From: Chitinimonas viridis
GTDB taxonomy: Bacteria > Pseudomonadota > Gammaproteobacteria > Burkholderiales > Chitinimonadaceae
Direction of reading: 5' to 3'
DNA length: 64,000 nt
Assembly: GCF_030409555.1 (NCBI RefSeq)
Contig: NZ_JAUFPU010000019.1
Location: forward strand, 344,941 to 408,940
The position numbers and the translations under genes were made by a program. The notes below the pieces were generated by a model. That model saw nothing but the letters and a program-made list of their open reading frames with translations. It was not told the DNA's origin and made no database searches. This document shows positions 20,470 through 29,085 of this stretch, piece after piece; the first letter of the stretch is position 1, and each line of letters begins with the position of its first letter.

Positions 20470-21159
20470 ATGAGCATCTCAGGGGTTTCAGCCAGCAGCA
20501 CATACTATGCATCCATGCCCGCGCGGCTGCATAGTAGTGGTTGCAGCTGCGCCATGTGCATGCCCCAGACCGTCAAGAGCTCGCCCCCCCCTACCGACCT
20601 CAGCGGCAAGCCCGTCAAGACCGATCCCGCCAAGCCCGAATCCGGCAGCGCCCAGGAGCAACAGCTCAGCCGCGAGGAAATGGAGCGCGTGCGCGCGCTA
20701 CAAGAGCGTGATCGACAGGTCAGGCAGCACGAACAGGCCCATATGGCAGCCGCTGGCGGCCTGGTGGTATCAGGTCCCAGCTATACCTACCAGCGCGGCC
20801 CCGATGGCGTGAACTACGCCGTCGGCGGTGAAGTCGCCATCAGCGTATCCAAGGGCAGGACGCCCGAAGAAACCATCAGCAAGGCGCAGGCGATAGAACG
20901 CGCCGCACTGGCGCCGCAAGACCCTTCAGCTGCAGACCGCGCCATTGCCGCCCAGGCTAGGCAGATGGCGATGGACGCCCAGGCCGAGCAAGCCCGGCAA
21001 GCGCAGGGGGAGGAGCCCAGCGAGGCCGATGGCAAGACAGGTGCCACACTAACCGAAGCAGAAAGCAATACCCGCCAGGGCCAGCGTGCCCGCCAGGCTT
21101 ATGAGCAAAGTCCCGGCGCACAGGATTTCAACCAAGGCTTGCTGAGTGCTTATGCTTGA
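20470..21159 (+). CDS. SprA-related putative metalloprotease
   Basis: The protein is 229 aa, preceded by a GGGGAT ribosome-binding stretch. The conserved core (about residues 60-190) holds an HExxH-type zinc motif, QHEQAH (His87, Glu88, His91), followed by AAAGGLVVSGPSYTYQ and DGVNYAVGGEVAISVS. These are hallmarks of the SprA-related (PF12118-type) family, whose protease activity is presumed rather than proven. The N terminus is Ser/Cys-rich (CSCAMC at residues 25-30) and the C-terminal third is Ala/Gln/Glu-rich and probably helical. It is divergent from tamA across 143 bp. Confidence 0.75.
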   Translation: MSISGVSASSTYYASMPARLHSSGCSCAMCMPQTVKSSPPPTDLSGKPVKTDPAKPESGSAQEQQLSREEMERVRALQERDRQVRQHEQAHMAAAGGLVVSGPSYTYQRGPDGVNYAVGGEVAISVSKGRTPEETISKAQAIERAALAPQDPSAADRAIAAQARQMAMDAQAEQARQAQGEEPSEADGKTGATLTEAESNTRQGQRARQAYEQSPGAQDFNQGLLSAYA

Positions 21160-21224
21160 CAGCGCCTTGATGAGAGAGGCACCTAAAAGCAACACGGGTA
21201 CGGAAACCCCCTGCAGCGGCACAC

Positions 21225-21641
21225 TCAGCTACGCAAGAGCGCAGAGCCGGCGAATATCATTAAAGGGAACGCAACCAACCAGAATGCCAAGCTGACAACA
21301 ATAGCGGCGACAGCCTTTAACTCAAGGACAATACTGAACGCCAACACGCTTACGGCAACAACAATGAGCGATCCTATGACCTGAATCATTTCGCCACCTG
21401 GGAAAATCCACGCGTTCGCCAATGCATTCAGAAAGAGCGAAAACGCGGCCGCTTTCATGGATTCAAACAGTCCCACCTCTGCAGACGCCATGCGGGCGGC
21501 AAACTTCACTACCCATCCTGTTACCAAGGAAAATGCGACCACCGCTACAGCCGCCTTGATTGAAATCATGGCCACAAACATCAGTAGCAATACCAATACC
21601 AATAAAAACATTACCGCTTTCCATTTGAATGTTAGCGACAC
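21225..21641 (-). CDS. Small multi-span membrane protein, function unknown
   Basis: The 138-aa protein starts at GTG 21641, placed directly after the TGA stop of the globin gene (zero spacing), so coupled translation is likely. Four hydrophobic segments are visible: about residues 10-27 (VMFLLVLVLLLMFVAMIS), 29-45, 65-80 with 85-105, and 110-133. There is no recognisable motif. It is the last gene of the dusC operon. Its AT-richer codon use (AAA, ATT) differs slightly from its neighbours. Confidence 0.6.
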   Translation of the reverse strand: MSLTFKWKAVMFLLVLVLLLMFVAMISIKAAVAVVAFSLVTGWVVKFAARMASAEVGLFESMKAAAFSLFLNALANAWIFPGGEMIQVIGSLIVVAVSVLAFSIVLELKAVAAIVVSLAFWLVAFPLMIFAGSALLRS

Positions 21642-22034
21642 TCAATCCGCATTCCGCATGAAATCTGCGGTGCGCCAGAATGCCTGCTCCAGATGATCAA
21701 CCAAGGACTGATCCAGATTCATTTCACCCATGGCCTTGAACATGCAATAGAGCCACTCATCGCGCATGCGCTCGTCTATGCGAAAAGGCAGGTGCCGGGC
21801 GCGCAGCATGGGGTGGCCGTATTTTTCGATATACAGTGCCGGCCCGCCCATCCAGCCGGTAAGAAACAACCGCAGCTTCTCTCTTGCCTCGGCAAGATCA
21901 GGTGCATGCACACTTCGCACCCCGGCCGCGACCGGGTCACTATCCATGATGTCGTAGAAGCGCTGCACCAGGGTGGCGACGCCAGCCTCGCCGCCCAGCA
22001 TGTCGTAAGGGGTGGTTTTCAGTAACTGACTCAT
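21642..22034 (-). CDS. Group II truncated hemoglobin
   Basis: The protein is 130 aa from ATG 22034; longer in-frame extension to 22169 would run through the upstream gene. The truncated-globin pattern is clear: TTPYDMLGGEAGVATLVQRFYDIM at the start, the TGWMGGP loop, and KYGHPMLRARHLPF with the proximal His in the HPxLRxRHxPF context typical of group II. A conserved Trp follows in DEWLYCM. These proteins bind oxygen or NO; the physiological role here is not known. It sits in an operon after dusC and a cysteine-cluster gene. Confidence 0.9.
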   Translation of the reverse strand: MSQLLKTTPYDMLGGEAGVATLVQRFYDIMDSDPVAAGVRSVHAPDLAEAREKLRLFLTGWMGGPALYIEKYGHPMLRARHLPFRIDERMRDEWLYCMFKAMGEMNLDQSLVDHLEQAFWRTADFMRNAD

Positions 22035-22044
22035 AAAATGCTCT

Positions 22045-22398
22045 CTACTCCTGGCTGACAGCCAATGGTGGCAGGCCGTGTCGGGCACGGGCGCGGTTGC
22101 AGGCCGGCGGAAAGACCCCATGCTCGGCCAACGGGGCAAACTCGCGGCAAGGGCCAGGCCGCTCGGCATAGATGCCGCATTGCACCCGGCTGCCTATGGT
22201 GCCCACCAGTGCTATACAACGGGGCTTCAGGTAATCCGTACCGCGCAAGCGGCACAGCACATCGTTTTCGTAGTCCACCAGACCTACAGGGACTCGCCCG
22301 CCCTCCTCGTCCAACTCAGCGCGGTCAAAGCTCACCCGAAACGCCGCACAGCAGGCGCCGCAGCTCAGACAAGGGTTGTCGTTGGGGCTAGCGTTCAT
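22045..22398 (-). CDS. YkgJ-family cysteine cluster protein
   Basis: The protein is 117 aa from ATG 22398, 10 bp after the dusC stop. The family Cys cluster is CLSCGACCAAFR near the N terminus, with further Cys in LCRLRG, RCIALVG, QCGIYAERPGPCREF and PPACNRAR. These are the positions used by the YkgJ/CxxCxxCC family, thought to bind zinc or an Fe-S cluster. The reaction is unknown. An in-frame ATG at 22452 would overlap dusC and is less likely. Confidence 0.85.
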   Translation of the reverse strand: MNASPNDNPCLSCGACCAAFRVSFDRAELDEEGGRVPVGLVDYENDVLCRLRGTDYLKPRCIALVGTIGSRVQCGIYAERPGPCREFAPLAEHGVFPPACNRARARHGLPPLAVSQE

Positions 22399-22408
22399 GT
22401 AGGTTGAA

Positions 22409-23347
22409 TCAGGCCGGAATGGCAGCCAGCTGCGACTGGGTGCGTATTTCACGGAACAAGGCCGTGGCTTCCGGGTAGCTACGGCGCAGATAGCCCAGCC
22501 ATTGCTTCAAACGCCCCGGCGCATAGGTGGGGGCACCGGTGCCGATCAAGCCGGTATGAAAGCGCCGGATGATCTCCAGCAGCTCAGGCCACTCAACCAC
22601 GTCAGCCGCCTCGCCAGCGATGGCTGCGCGTATCTGTCTGGCAAGGTCAGGCCGGGCTACCAGCCCACGCCCCAGCATGACGTCGTCACAGGTCGATTCG
22701 CTGCGGCAGCGAAAGTAATCTTCCACTGTCCAAATCTCGCCATTAGCGACCACGGGCGATTTCACCACTTCCTTGATACGGGCAATCCAGTGCCAGTGCG
22801 CGGGTGGTTTGTAGCCATCCAGCTTGGTACGGGCATGCACCACATGCTCGGCCGAGCCGCCCTCATCCAGCGCGCGGGCGCAATCGAGCACCAGTGCCGT
22901 GTCTTCATAGCCCAGCCGCATCTTGGTGGTTACCGGTACATGGGCAGGTACAGCACGGCGCACTTCGCGCACGATGGCGTGCAGCAACTCCGGCTCCTGC
23001 AGCAGCACGGCACCACCGCGATGGCGATTGACTGTCTTCGCAGGGCAGCCAAAGTTCAGGTCTATGCCAGGCGCACCCAGCTCGGCCGCACGGGCCGCAT
23101 TATCAGCCAGGCAGGCGGGGTCCGACCCCAGCAACTGCAACTTGAGCGTGACGCCACCGGGAGTCTTCCAGCCATTAGCCCACTCCGGCGCCACCCGCTT
23201 GAAGTAGCGTGGCGGCAACAGGGTGCTGGTTACCCGCACGAACTCGGTCACACACCAGTCCACACCGCCAATTTCGGTCAGCGCAGTACGTAGTGGGGCA
23301 TCAACCAGTCCCTCCATCGGGGCAAGCGCAATACGCAAAATAGACAA
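22409..23347 (-). CDS. dusC: tRNA-dihydrouridine(16) synthase DusC
   Basis: This 312-aa FMN enzyme reduces uridine in the tRNA D-loop using NADPH. It starts with the FMN-binding [14 protein letters not shown]. The active site [15 protein letters not shown] (catalytic Cys) lies near residue 100, TTKMRLGY near 140 and [11 protein letters not shown] near 200. The ALAPMEG start and the [10 protein letters not shown] form indicate the DusC subfamily (U16 specificity) rather than DusA/DusB. It is the first gene of a four-gene minus-strand cluster, divergent from an MCP gene. Confidence 0.92.
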   Translation of the reverse strand: MSILRIALAPMEGLVDAPLRTALTEIGGVDWCVTEFVRVTSTLLPPRYFKRVAPEWANGWKTPGGVTLKLQLLGSDPACLADNAARAAELGAPGIDLNFGCPAKTVNRHRGGAVLLQEPELLHAIVREVRRAVPAHVPVTTKMRLGYEDTALVLDCARALDEGGSAEHVVHARTKLDGYKPPAHWHWIARIKEVVKSPVVANGEIWTVEDYFRCRSESTCDDVMLGRGLVARPDLARQIRAAIAGEAADVVEWPELLEIIRRFHTGLIGTGAPTYAPGRLKQWLGYLRRSYPEATALFREIRTQSQLAAIPA

Positions 23348-23440
23348 GCCTTTGAAAAACCTTGGATTCTAGCAAAATTTGGCTTGTTTACCGAATGGCA
23401 ATTAGCAATGCGTTTTTTTATATCTTTTGTATGCTGATAG

Positions 23441-23455
23441 ATAGGCATTGCCTAT
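23441..23455. promoter_or_regulatory. 15-bp perfect palindrome upstream of the MCP gene
   Basis: ATAGGCATTGCCTAT is a perfect inverted repeat around a single central base. It lies 86 bp before the MCP start in an AT-richer intergenic stretch that also holds the divergent dusC promoter region. It could be an operator; no regulator can be assigned from sequence. Confidence 0.4.
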
Positions 23456-23541
23456 GCCAAACCATCCAGACGCCACTGCCAGACCCAGGCAGAAAGAGCG
23501 CCAGCTTCCACCTTGTACATGGGTCAACGCGGAGAAACAGC

Positions 23542-25170
23542 ATGAAAGACCTCAGCTTCGGCTTACGCATAGGCGCCAGCTTCGCCTTGCTGCTGGTATT
23601 GATGGTAATCGTCGCCATCACCGGCTCACGCGGTGTGGAACAGCAGTATCAGCAGGTCAAATCGCTGGTGGAGGGCGACATCGCCCTGAACACGGCAGCG
23701 AGCGACACCCGCTACCATGTAGGCAACCTGCGTCGCTACGAGAAGGACAGCTTCATCAATATCGACAAGCCAGAAAAGGTAAAGGAATACCGCGAAAAGT
23801 GGGATGGCTCGCTGGCCAAAGCCCAGGAGAGCCTGGGCAAGGCCGACAAACTGGCAGCCGAGGACATACGCCAGAAGATAACGGCGCTACGGGAGCAGAT
23901 GAGCAAGTATGCCGAAGGCTACCGTGGGGTGGCGGGCAGGCTGGGCCAGGACATCACCACCACGGCTGACGCCAATGCCGCCATTGATGTGCACAAGGCC
24001 TATGTACGTGGCATGGAAGGCCAGTTGAACGAACTGCTGAAATACACCGAAGGCCGTGCCGCCAAGGTGACCGATGAACTGGCCAGCGCCAAGGCATCGA
24101 CCGAGCGTGGGCTATGGTTGTGGGCAGGTACGGCCATACTCCTTGGCATCGGCATTGCCATCTGGGTTGCCACCTCCATCCGCACCCCGCTCAACGCCGC
24201 CCAGACGGCCGCCCAGAAGATCGCGGCCGGCAACGATCTCACCGTCAAGATGCCTTCGCATGGCGACAACGAAATAGGCCGTACCGTCAGCGCCTTTTGC
24301 CGGGTGCTGGAAGGCCTGCGCAGCCTAGTGATAGATACCCGTGGCGGGGCACGCCAGGTGGCGGAATCCGCCAGCGAAATGGACACCATTTCCGAGCAGG
24401 TCGCCCTGGCCTCCTCCAACCAGGCCCAGGCATCAGCCGCCGTCGCCTCTGCCATAGAACAGCTCACCACCAGCATCGCCGTTGTATCCGACAGCGCAGA
24501 AAGTGTGCGTGAGGCAGCAGGCGCAGCCACCGGCCAGGCGGGCGACGGTGAACGACTGGCAGGGCAGACCGCCGATGAGATTGCCCGTATCGCCGAGGCG
24601 CTCGAGGCCGCCAGCCAGGCGATTGCCACGCTCAATGCCCGGTCCGACGAAATCGGCGGCATCGTCCGCGTGATCAAGGACATTGCCGATCAAACCAACC
24701 TGCTGGCCCTCAATGCAGCTATTGAGGCCGCGCGTGCCGGCGAACAAGGCCGCGGCTTTGCCGTAGTGGCCGATGAAGTACGCAAGCTGGCCGAGCGCAC
24801 CGCAGGCGCCACGGCAGATATCTCGGCCAAGATAGAGACCGTGCAACGCGATACCGTCAGCGCTGGCGCACGTATGCAGGAAGCCAGCGGCCGCATCGAT
24901 GCCGGCGTATCCCATGCCCGGGAGCTGGCCGATGCCATGGAACGGATACGTGCCGGCTCGCAAGGTACGGTCAACACCCTGACCGAAATCGCAGACGCCA
25001 TCCGTGAACAGCGGGTGGCCGCCAATCAGATCGCCATCAACATCGAGAAGATTGCCCAGATGAGCGAGGAAAACCACGCCTCGGTCTCGTCCGCCAATCT
25101 CTTGGCCAAGCGCCTCGGCGAACTATCGCGCGGGCTGAATGTGCAGATAGGCCAGTTCGTGGTGGATTGA
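23542..25170 (+). CDS. Methyl-accepting chemotaxis protein
   Basis: The protein is 542 aa from ATG 23542, with GGAG 7 nt upstream; an in-frame upstream start at 23362 would add 60 poorly fitting residues. Membrane helix 1 is about residues 12-30. A four-helix-bundle periplasmic domain rich in Lys/Glu follows, then helix 2 near 190-212, a HAMP linker, and the cytoplasmic signalling coiled coil with its conserved tip ([19 protein letters not shown], then [18 protein letters not shown]). It relays ligand sensing to CheA/CheW. The ligand is unknown, and no che genes are in the window. Confidence 0.93.
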   Translation: MKDLSFGLRIGASFALLLVLMVIVAITGSRGVEQQYQQVKSLVEGDIALNTAASDTRYHVGNLRRYEKDSFINIDKPEKVKEYREKWDGSLAKAQESLGKADKLAAEDIRQKITALREQMSKYAEGYRGVAGRLGQDITTTADANAAIDVHKAYVRGMEGQLNELLKYTEGRAAKVTDELASAKASTERGLWLWAGTAILLGIGIAIWVATSIRTPLNAAQTAAQKIAAGNDLTVKMPSHGDNEIGRTVSAFCRVLEGLRSLVIDTRGGARQVAESASEMDTISEQVALASSNQAQASAAVASAIEQLTTSIAVVSDSAESVREAAGAATGQAGDGERLAGQTADEIARIAEALEAASQAIATLNARSDEIGGIVRVIKDIADQTNLLALNAAIEAARAGEQGRGFAVVADEVRKLAERTAGATADISAKIETVQRDTVSAGARMQEASGRIDAGVSHARELADAMERIRAGSQGTVNTLTEIADAIREQRVAANQIAINIEKIAQMSEENHASVSSANLLAKRLGELSRGLNVQIGQFVVD

Positions 25171-25348
25171 TAGACCCGACAATCGCCCAGCGTCACGCAG
25201 GTGGATAGGCCAGGACGGCTTGCCACCTGCCCCCTACCTTCCAGCAGGCCAGACGCTGGCCGCCCCAAGTCAAGGCTACGGCCTGCTTAGCGACCTTGTG
25301 TCTTCCAGCAGCCGCTAAGCGCGCCCCCTTCTGGCAAATCGCCTGGCC

Positions 25349-25933
25349 TCACAGCCGTCTTCCCAGCCAGATGCACCCAGGCTGCCGAAACAGCTCGACA
25401 AATCCAAACCGGGCATACCATCCCACAGCACGCTCATTACGCGGGTCCACCCCCAGGTGTACTGCCGGCGCGCCTGCAGCCCGCAGACTACTCATCAGCT
25501 TCTCCATCAACACACCGCCCACTCCCTGCCCTTGGACACGTGGCAGCAAATCCACATGGAGATGCGCTGGCCATTCGGCCAGGCGTGGCTCCAGCGTATG
25601 CACAGACTGCAAACGGTTGATCAGCCAGCCATCAGCAGGGTGCTGCGGCACGCGATAGCGCTCACGTAGTGGGGGTAGCCAAGCCCGCTCCATATCGGCA
25701 TAGAACGTTGCTGAATTGGCACACCCCAAGGCATAACCGCAAACGCCCTCCTCATCCTCTGCCACCCAGGCATGCTCAGGCGCAAGCGACAGATACGGCC
25801 CCGCGTAAAGGTGCCCGTAGAGTGCCTCCTGCCTGCCTGGCGCGCTGGCATCGCGACCGGCATCTCCGGTCAGCAGGCAGATGCGATACACCGCCTCTCT
25901 ATCCGCCTCGGTTGCCATACGATATATTCGCAT
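25349..25933 (-). CDS. GNAT-family N-acetyltransferase
   Basis: The protein is 194 aa from ATG 25933 (alternatives at 25966 and 26005). It starts MRIYRMATEADREAVYRIC, typical of GNAT strand 1/helix 1. The acetyl-CoA loop VQGQGVGGVLMEKLMSSL lies near residue 145, and HLGVDPRNERAVGWYARFGF forms the C-terminal motif. The family transfers acetyl groups from acetyl-CoA to amines; the substrate is not predictable. The second half resembles the GNAT group that includes bacterial relatives of the OGA C-terminal domain. It is divergent from the GGDEF-EAL gene at 26051. Confidence 0.85.
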   Translation of the reverse strand: MRIYRMATEADREAVYRICLLTGDAGRDASAPGRQEALYGHLYAGPYLSLAPEHAWVAEDEEGVCGYALGCANSATFYADMERAWLPPLRERYRVPQHPADGWLINRLQSVHTLEPRLAEWPAHLHVDLLPRVQGQGVGGVLMEKLMSSLRAAGAPAVHLGVDPRNERAVGWYARFGFVELFRQPGCIWLGRRL

Positions 25934-26050
25934 ATAAGCAAATTCCAATCTTGATGAATGGCTCATGATCTGGCCATACTGCCACGCTGACTGCAAACCG
26001 TGCACCGCCCGATTCGAAGCGCCTCAGCAGTTCCGCAGAAGGGAGCCGTG

Positions 26051-28201
26051 TTGAAACGCCTATATGCCCGTTTGATACCGCACACCGCCAGGATCAAGAT
26101 CCTCATGGTGTTTATCGCCATCAACCTGGCGGCAACGGTGGCTTATACCCTCTACGCCTGGAACCTGAAAGCCGATGCGGTCCGCGAAACCATCGATGCC
26201 CGGCTGGTAGCCGCCGCCAGCGCCGCCCCCAAGATGATAGGGTACGACTACCTACGCGAAGCACGAGACCCTCTGGCGATAGACGAGCAGCGCTACCTGG
26301 CCATGGTGCGCCTGCTGCATGACTACTGCCAGAAGGTAGGCCTGCGCTACCTCTATGTCTTCACCCAGGAAGGCAACAACATCATCTACCTGGCCGACGC
26401 CGCCAGCGAGGAGGAAATCCGCGCTGGCAACTATGGCCGCTACTATGGCGAATACGACGCCCGGCCCTTGGGCCTGGCCCAGGCCTTTACCACCGGCAAG
26501 CCACAGTTCGCCGAGTACGAAGATCGCTACGGACACTTCCGTTCCGTATTCCAGCCCATGCAGCGGGAAGACGGCAAGACCTTGGTGTTCGGCGCGGATA
26601 TCGACCTGAGCGATGTAGAAGCCCAGCAGCGCGAAGCACTGAACCAGGCCCTGCTGATAGGCATGGGCTTGTTCCTGGCCGGCGTACTCGGCTCATTCTG
26701 GCTGGCCCGCACCCTGTCTGCGCCGCTCAGCCGACTTGCCGAGGCGGCAGACCGTATTGCCGATGGCGATTACCGTGTCAGGGTGCCGGCACGCGGCCAC
26801 GACGAGTTTGCCCTGCTTGCCCGTGCCTTCAACAGCATGGGCAGCGCCATATCGGAGCGCGAGGCGGAAATCATCCGCATGGCCTATATCGACCCACTGA
26901 CCGAGCTGCCTAACCGCGTCAGACTGGCGGAACTGATAGCCGAAGAAATCCAAGCGGCCCAGCAGGGCGACGACAGCGTCGCCGTGGTGATGATAGATAT
27001 CGACCGCTTCAAGTACATCAACGACTATCTGGGCTATAGCGCAGGCGATGCCGCACTCAAGAGCATTGCCCAGCGGCTGCGGCAGGTGCAGCGAGATACC
27101 GACCATCTTGGCCGCTTCTCTGGTGACGAGTTCGTCCTGGTCATGCCAGGCGTGCACAAAGGCAATATCGACAATGTCGTACGGCGCCTGCACCGAATAC
27201 TGGAGAATCCGCTTGCCATTGCCGGCCAGAGCATCGATGTAGCTGGCTCCACCGGCGTGGCGTTCTTTCCCCTGCATGGCACCAGTGCCAATGTGCTGCT
27301 GCGCGAGGCCGAGGCCGCCATGTATCTGGCCAAGCGCACCCATGCCGACTACCTGGTCTACGATCCTGGCCAGGAAGCCAACCGCAAGAGCCAGCTATCG
27401 CTCCTGGGCGAGTTGAAAACCGCCGTCGAGAGCAATCAGCTCTCCACCTTTCTGCAACCCAAGATCAACCTCGCCGATGGCCGCATTTGCGGGGTGGAGG
27501 CGCTGGTACGCTGGAATCACCCCGAACGGGGCTGGATACCGCCCGGCCAGTTCATACCGTTTGCCGAACAGACCGGCAAGATACGGGCACTCACCCTGTG
27601 GATGCTGCGCGAATGCATGCTGACCAGTTGCCACTGGGCTGCGCTGGGCCGCAATGTGCGCATCTCAGTCAACGTATCGGTCAACGACACCGAAGACCCC
27701 GCTTTCGCCGGCATGGTGCAGTCCCTGCTGGAAGAAACAGGCGCCGACGCCCACAACCTGTGCCTGGAAATCACCGAATCGGCCACCATGGAAGCGCCCG
27801 ACAAGGTGCTCGATGCACTCAGACATCTACGCAACCTGGGCTTCAAGCTCTCCATCGACGACTTTGGCACCGGCTACTCCTCACTGGCCTATCTCTCGCG
27901 CCTGCCAGTGCAAGAACTCAAGATAGACCGCTCCTTCGTACTGCGGCTGGACGAGGCCGATGGCCTGCAGATTGCCCGGGCCATCGTCGAACTGGGCCAC
28001 GTGCTCAAGCTTGACGTGGTGGCAGAGGGAGTGGAAACCCAGGCTGCGTGGGACACCCTGGTAGAGCTAGGCTGCGATCAGGTGCAGGGCTTCCTGGTGG
28101 CCAAACCCATGCCGATTGTGGACTTTGATGAATGGTACAAGCGCCACAAAGGCTATTGGCGCGAAGCCATGGAAGAGGACAAGTCTGGGCAAATGGCCTG
28201 A
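26051..28201 (+). CDS. HAMP-GGDEF-EAL protein with an SGDEF active-site variant
   Basis: I prefer a TTG start at 26051 because GGGAG lies 5 nt upstream; GTG 26048 or GTG 26000 would lengthen it. The protein is 716 aa. Membrane helix 1 lies near residues 18-38, with a periplasmic sensor region to about 200, helix 2 near 200-222, then a HAMP domain. The GGDEF domain keeps the metal Asp (IDIDRFKYIND) and the RxxD inhibitory motif, but the loop reads SGDEF (Ser357). The EAL domain is intact (GVEALVRW near 482, DDFGTGYSSL). Phosphodiesterase activity is likely; cyclase activity is uncertain. Confidence 0.9.
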   Translation: MKRLYARLIPHTARIKILMVFIAINLAATVAYTLYAWNLKADAVRETIDARLVAAASAAPKMIGYDYLREARDPLAIDEQRYLAMVRLLHDYCQKVGLRYLYVFTQEGNNIIYLADAASEEEIRAGNYGRYYGEYDARPLGLAQAFTTGKPQFAEYEDRYGHFRSVFQPMQREDGKTLVFGADIDLSDVEAQQREALNQALLIGMGLFLAGVLGSFWLARTLSAPLSRLAEAADRIADGDYRVRVPARGHDEFALLARAFNSMGSAISEREAEIIRMAYIDPLTELPNRVRLAELIAEEIQAAQQGDDSVAVVMIDIDRFKYINDYLGYSAGDAALKSIAQRLRQVQRDTDHLGRFSGDEFVLVMPGVHKGNIDNVVRRLHRILENPLAIAGQSIDVAGSTGVAFFPLHGTSANVLLREAEAAMYLAKRTHADYLVYDPGQEANRKSQLSLLGELKTAVESNQLSTFLQPKINLADGRICGVEALVRWNHPERGWIPPGQFIPFAEQTGKIRALTLWMLRECMLTSCHWAALGRNVRISVNVSVNDTEDPAFAGMVQSLLEETGADAHNLCLEITESATMEAPDKVLDALRHLRNLGFKLSIDDFGTGYSSLAYLSRLPVQELKIDRSFVLRLDEADGLQIARAIVELGHVLKLDVVAEGVETQAAWDTLVELGCDQVQGFLVAKPMPIVDFDEWYKRHKGYWREAMEEDKSGQMA

Positions 28202-28234
28202 TTTTGGCTACAAACATAGCCAAAGGGGAAGCAC

Positions 28235-29035
28235 ATGAGCACGCGATCAAGTGGTGGTGGCGGGCGTAGGCCCCCCGGTGGCCCAGGGAAGCAGCCTTTC
28301 GGTTCCCACAGTCACTATAAGGAAGCCCAGGCCCAAAAAGACCAAGCTGCGGAAGAAGGTGACGAGGGCAAAGAACTCGCCGCCATCAAGACAGAAAGAA
28401 AATCCCGTTCCGTGCATGGCAATACCCAGCATGGTGGTCTGGATACAGGGCACCAGAAATGGAACGCCCACCTGAATCGCCGTATCAGGCAGCTCGAGGC
28501 ACACCAGGAAGAGCAAAGAGACTTGGCCCGTGGCCCAGTGGGTTCAGATGGCAGCAGGCCAACTCCCAAATCCTCGGCACCGCTTGCCCCCACCTGGGGT
28601 TCAGGCCGCATTCCCGGCACTGCACCCAAGCCGCCCTCCCTGGGTGTTGATGCCTTTCCTGCGTTGGGTGCATCAAGCTCCAGCAGCTCCAGCAGCAGTC
28701 ATACCACGCCCGGGCCGATGCCATCGATAGTTACGCCCTCGCCCAGCACGTCCACCCCCATGGCTCCGATTCCCGTACCGCGACCGACTTCTGTACACGG
28801 TGGCGGCTCCAGCAGCTCAACATCATCGGGTGGCCTAGTACCAACAGGACCGACATTCTCCCCCCCCGTCCAATCCAGCGGCCCCAGCCGGCCAACCGCG
28901 CATGCCATGCCCCCGGTTCCGTCCCAGCCCAAGCGAGGTGGTGGGCCGGGCTCCAGTAGCAAACCGGGTTCGGGCGGCAAACCCGGCGGCGGTGGCGGTG
29001 GCACACCGCCTACTGGTGGTGCTACCGGCAAGTAA
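28235..29035 (+). CDS. Low-complexity Ser/Pro/Gly-rich protein, function unknown
   Basis: The protein is 266 aa, with a good ribosome-binding site (AGGGGAAG before ATG 28235). Residues 1-110 are charged (Lys/Glu/Gln/His) and include a probable helix NRRIRQLEAHQEEQRDLA near 82-99. The rest is disordered: a run of nine Ser near residues 148-156, Pro/Thr/Ser repeats, and a Gly/Pro tail (KPGGGGGGTPPTGG). It has no signal peptide and no Cys. It follows the GGDEF-EAL gene after 33 bp and is convergent with the histidine kinase gene. I recognise no family. It could be a scaffold, a surface protein or a secreted substrate; nothing in the sequence decides. Confidence 0.6.
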   Translation: MSTRSSGGGGRRPPGGPGKQPFGSHSHYKEAQAQKDQAAEEGDEGKELAAIKTERKSRSVHGNTQHGGLDTGHQKWNAHLNRRIRQLEAHQEEQRDLARGPVGSDGSRPTPKSSAPLAPTWGSGRIPGTAPKPPSLGVDAFPALGASSSSSSSSSHTTPGPMPSIVTPSPSTSTPMAPIPVPRPTSVHGGGSSSSTSSGGLVPTGPTFSPPVQSSGPSRPTAHAMPPVPSQPKRGGGPGSSSKPGSGGKPGGGGGGTPPTGGATGK

Positions 29036-29085
29036 GTGCCAAAAAGAACGGCGTGGCGATTCTGGCAATACCCACCCGCATGGTG

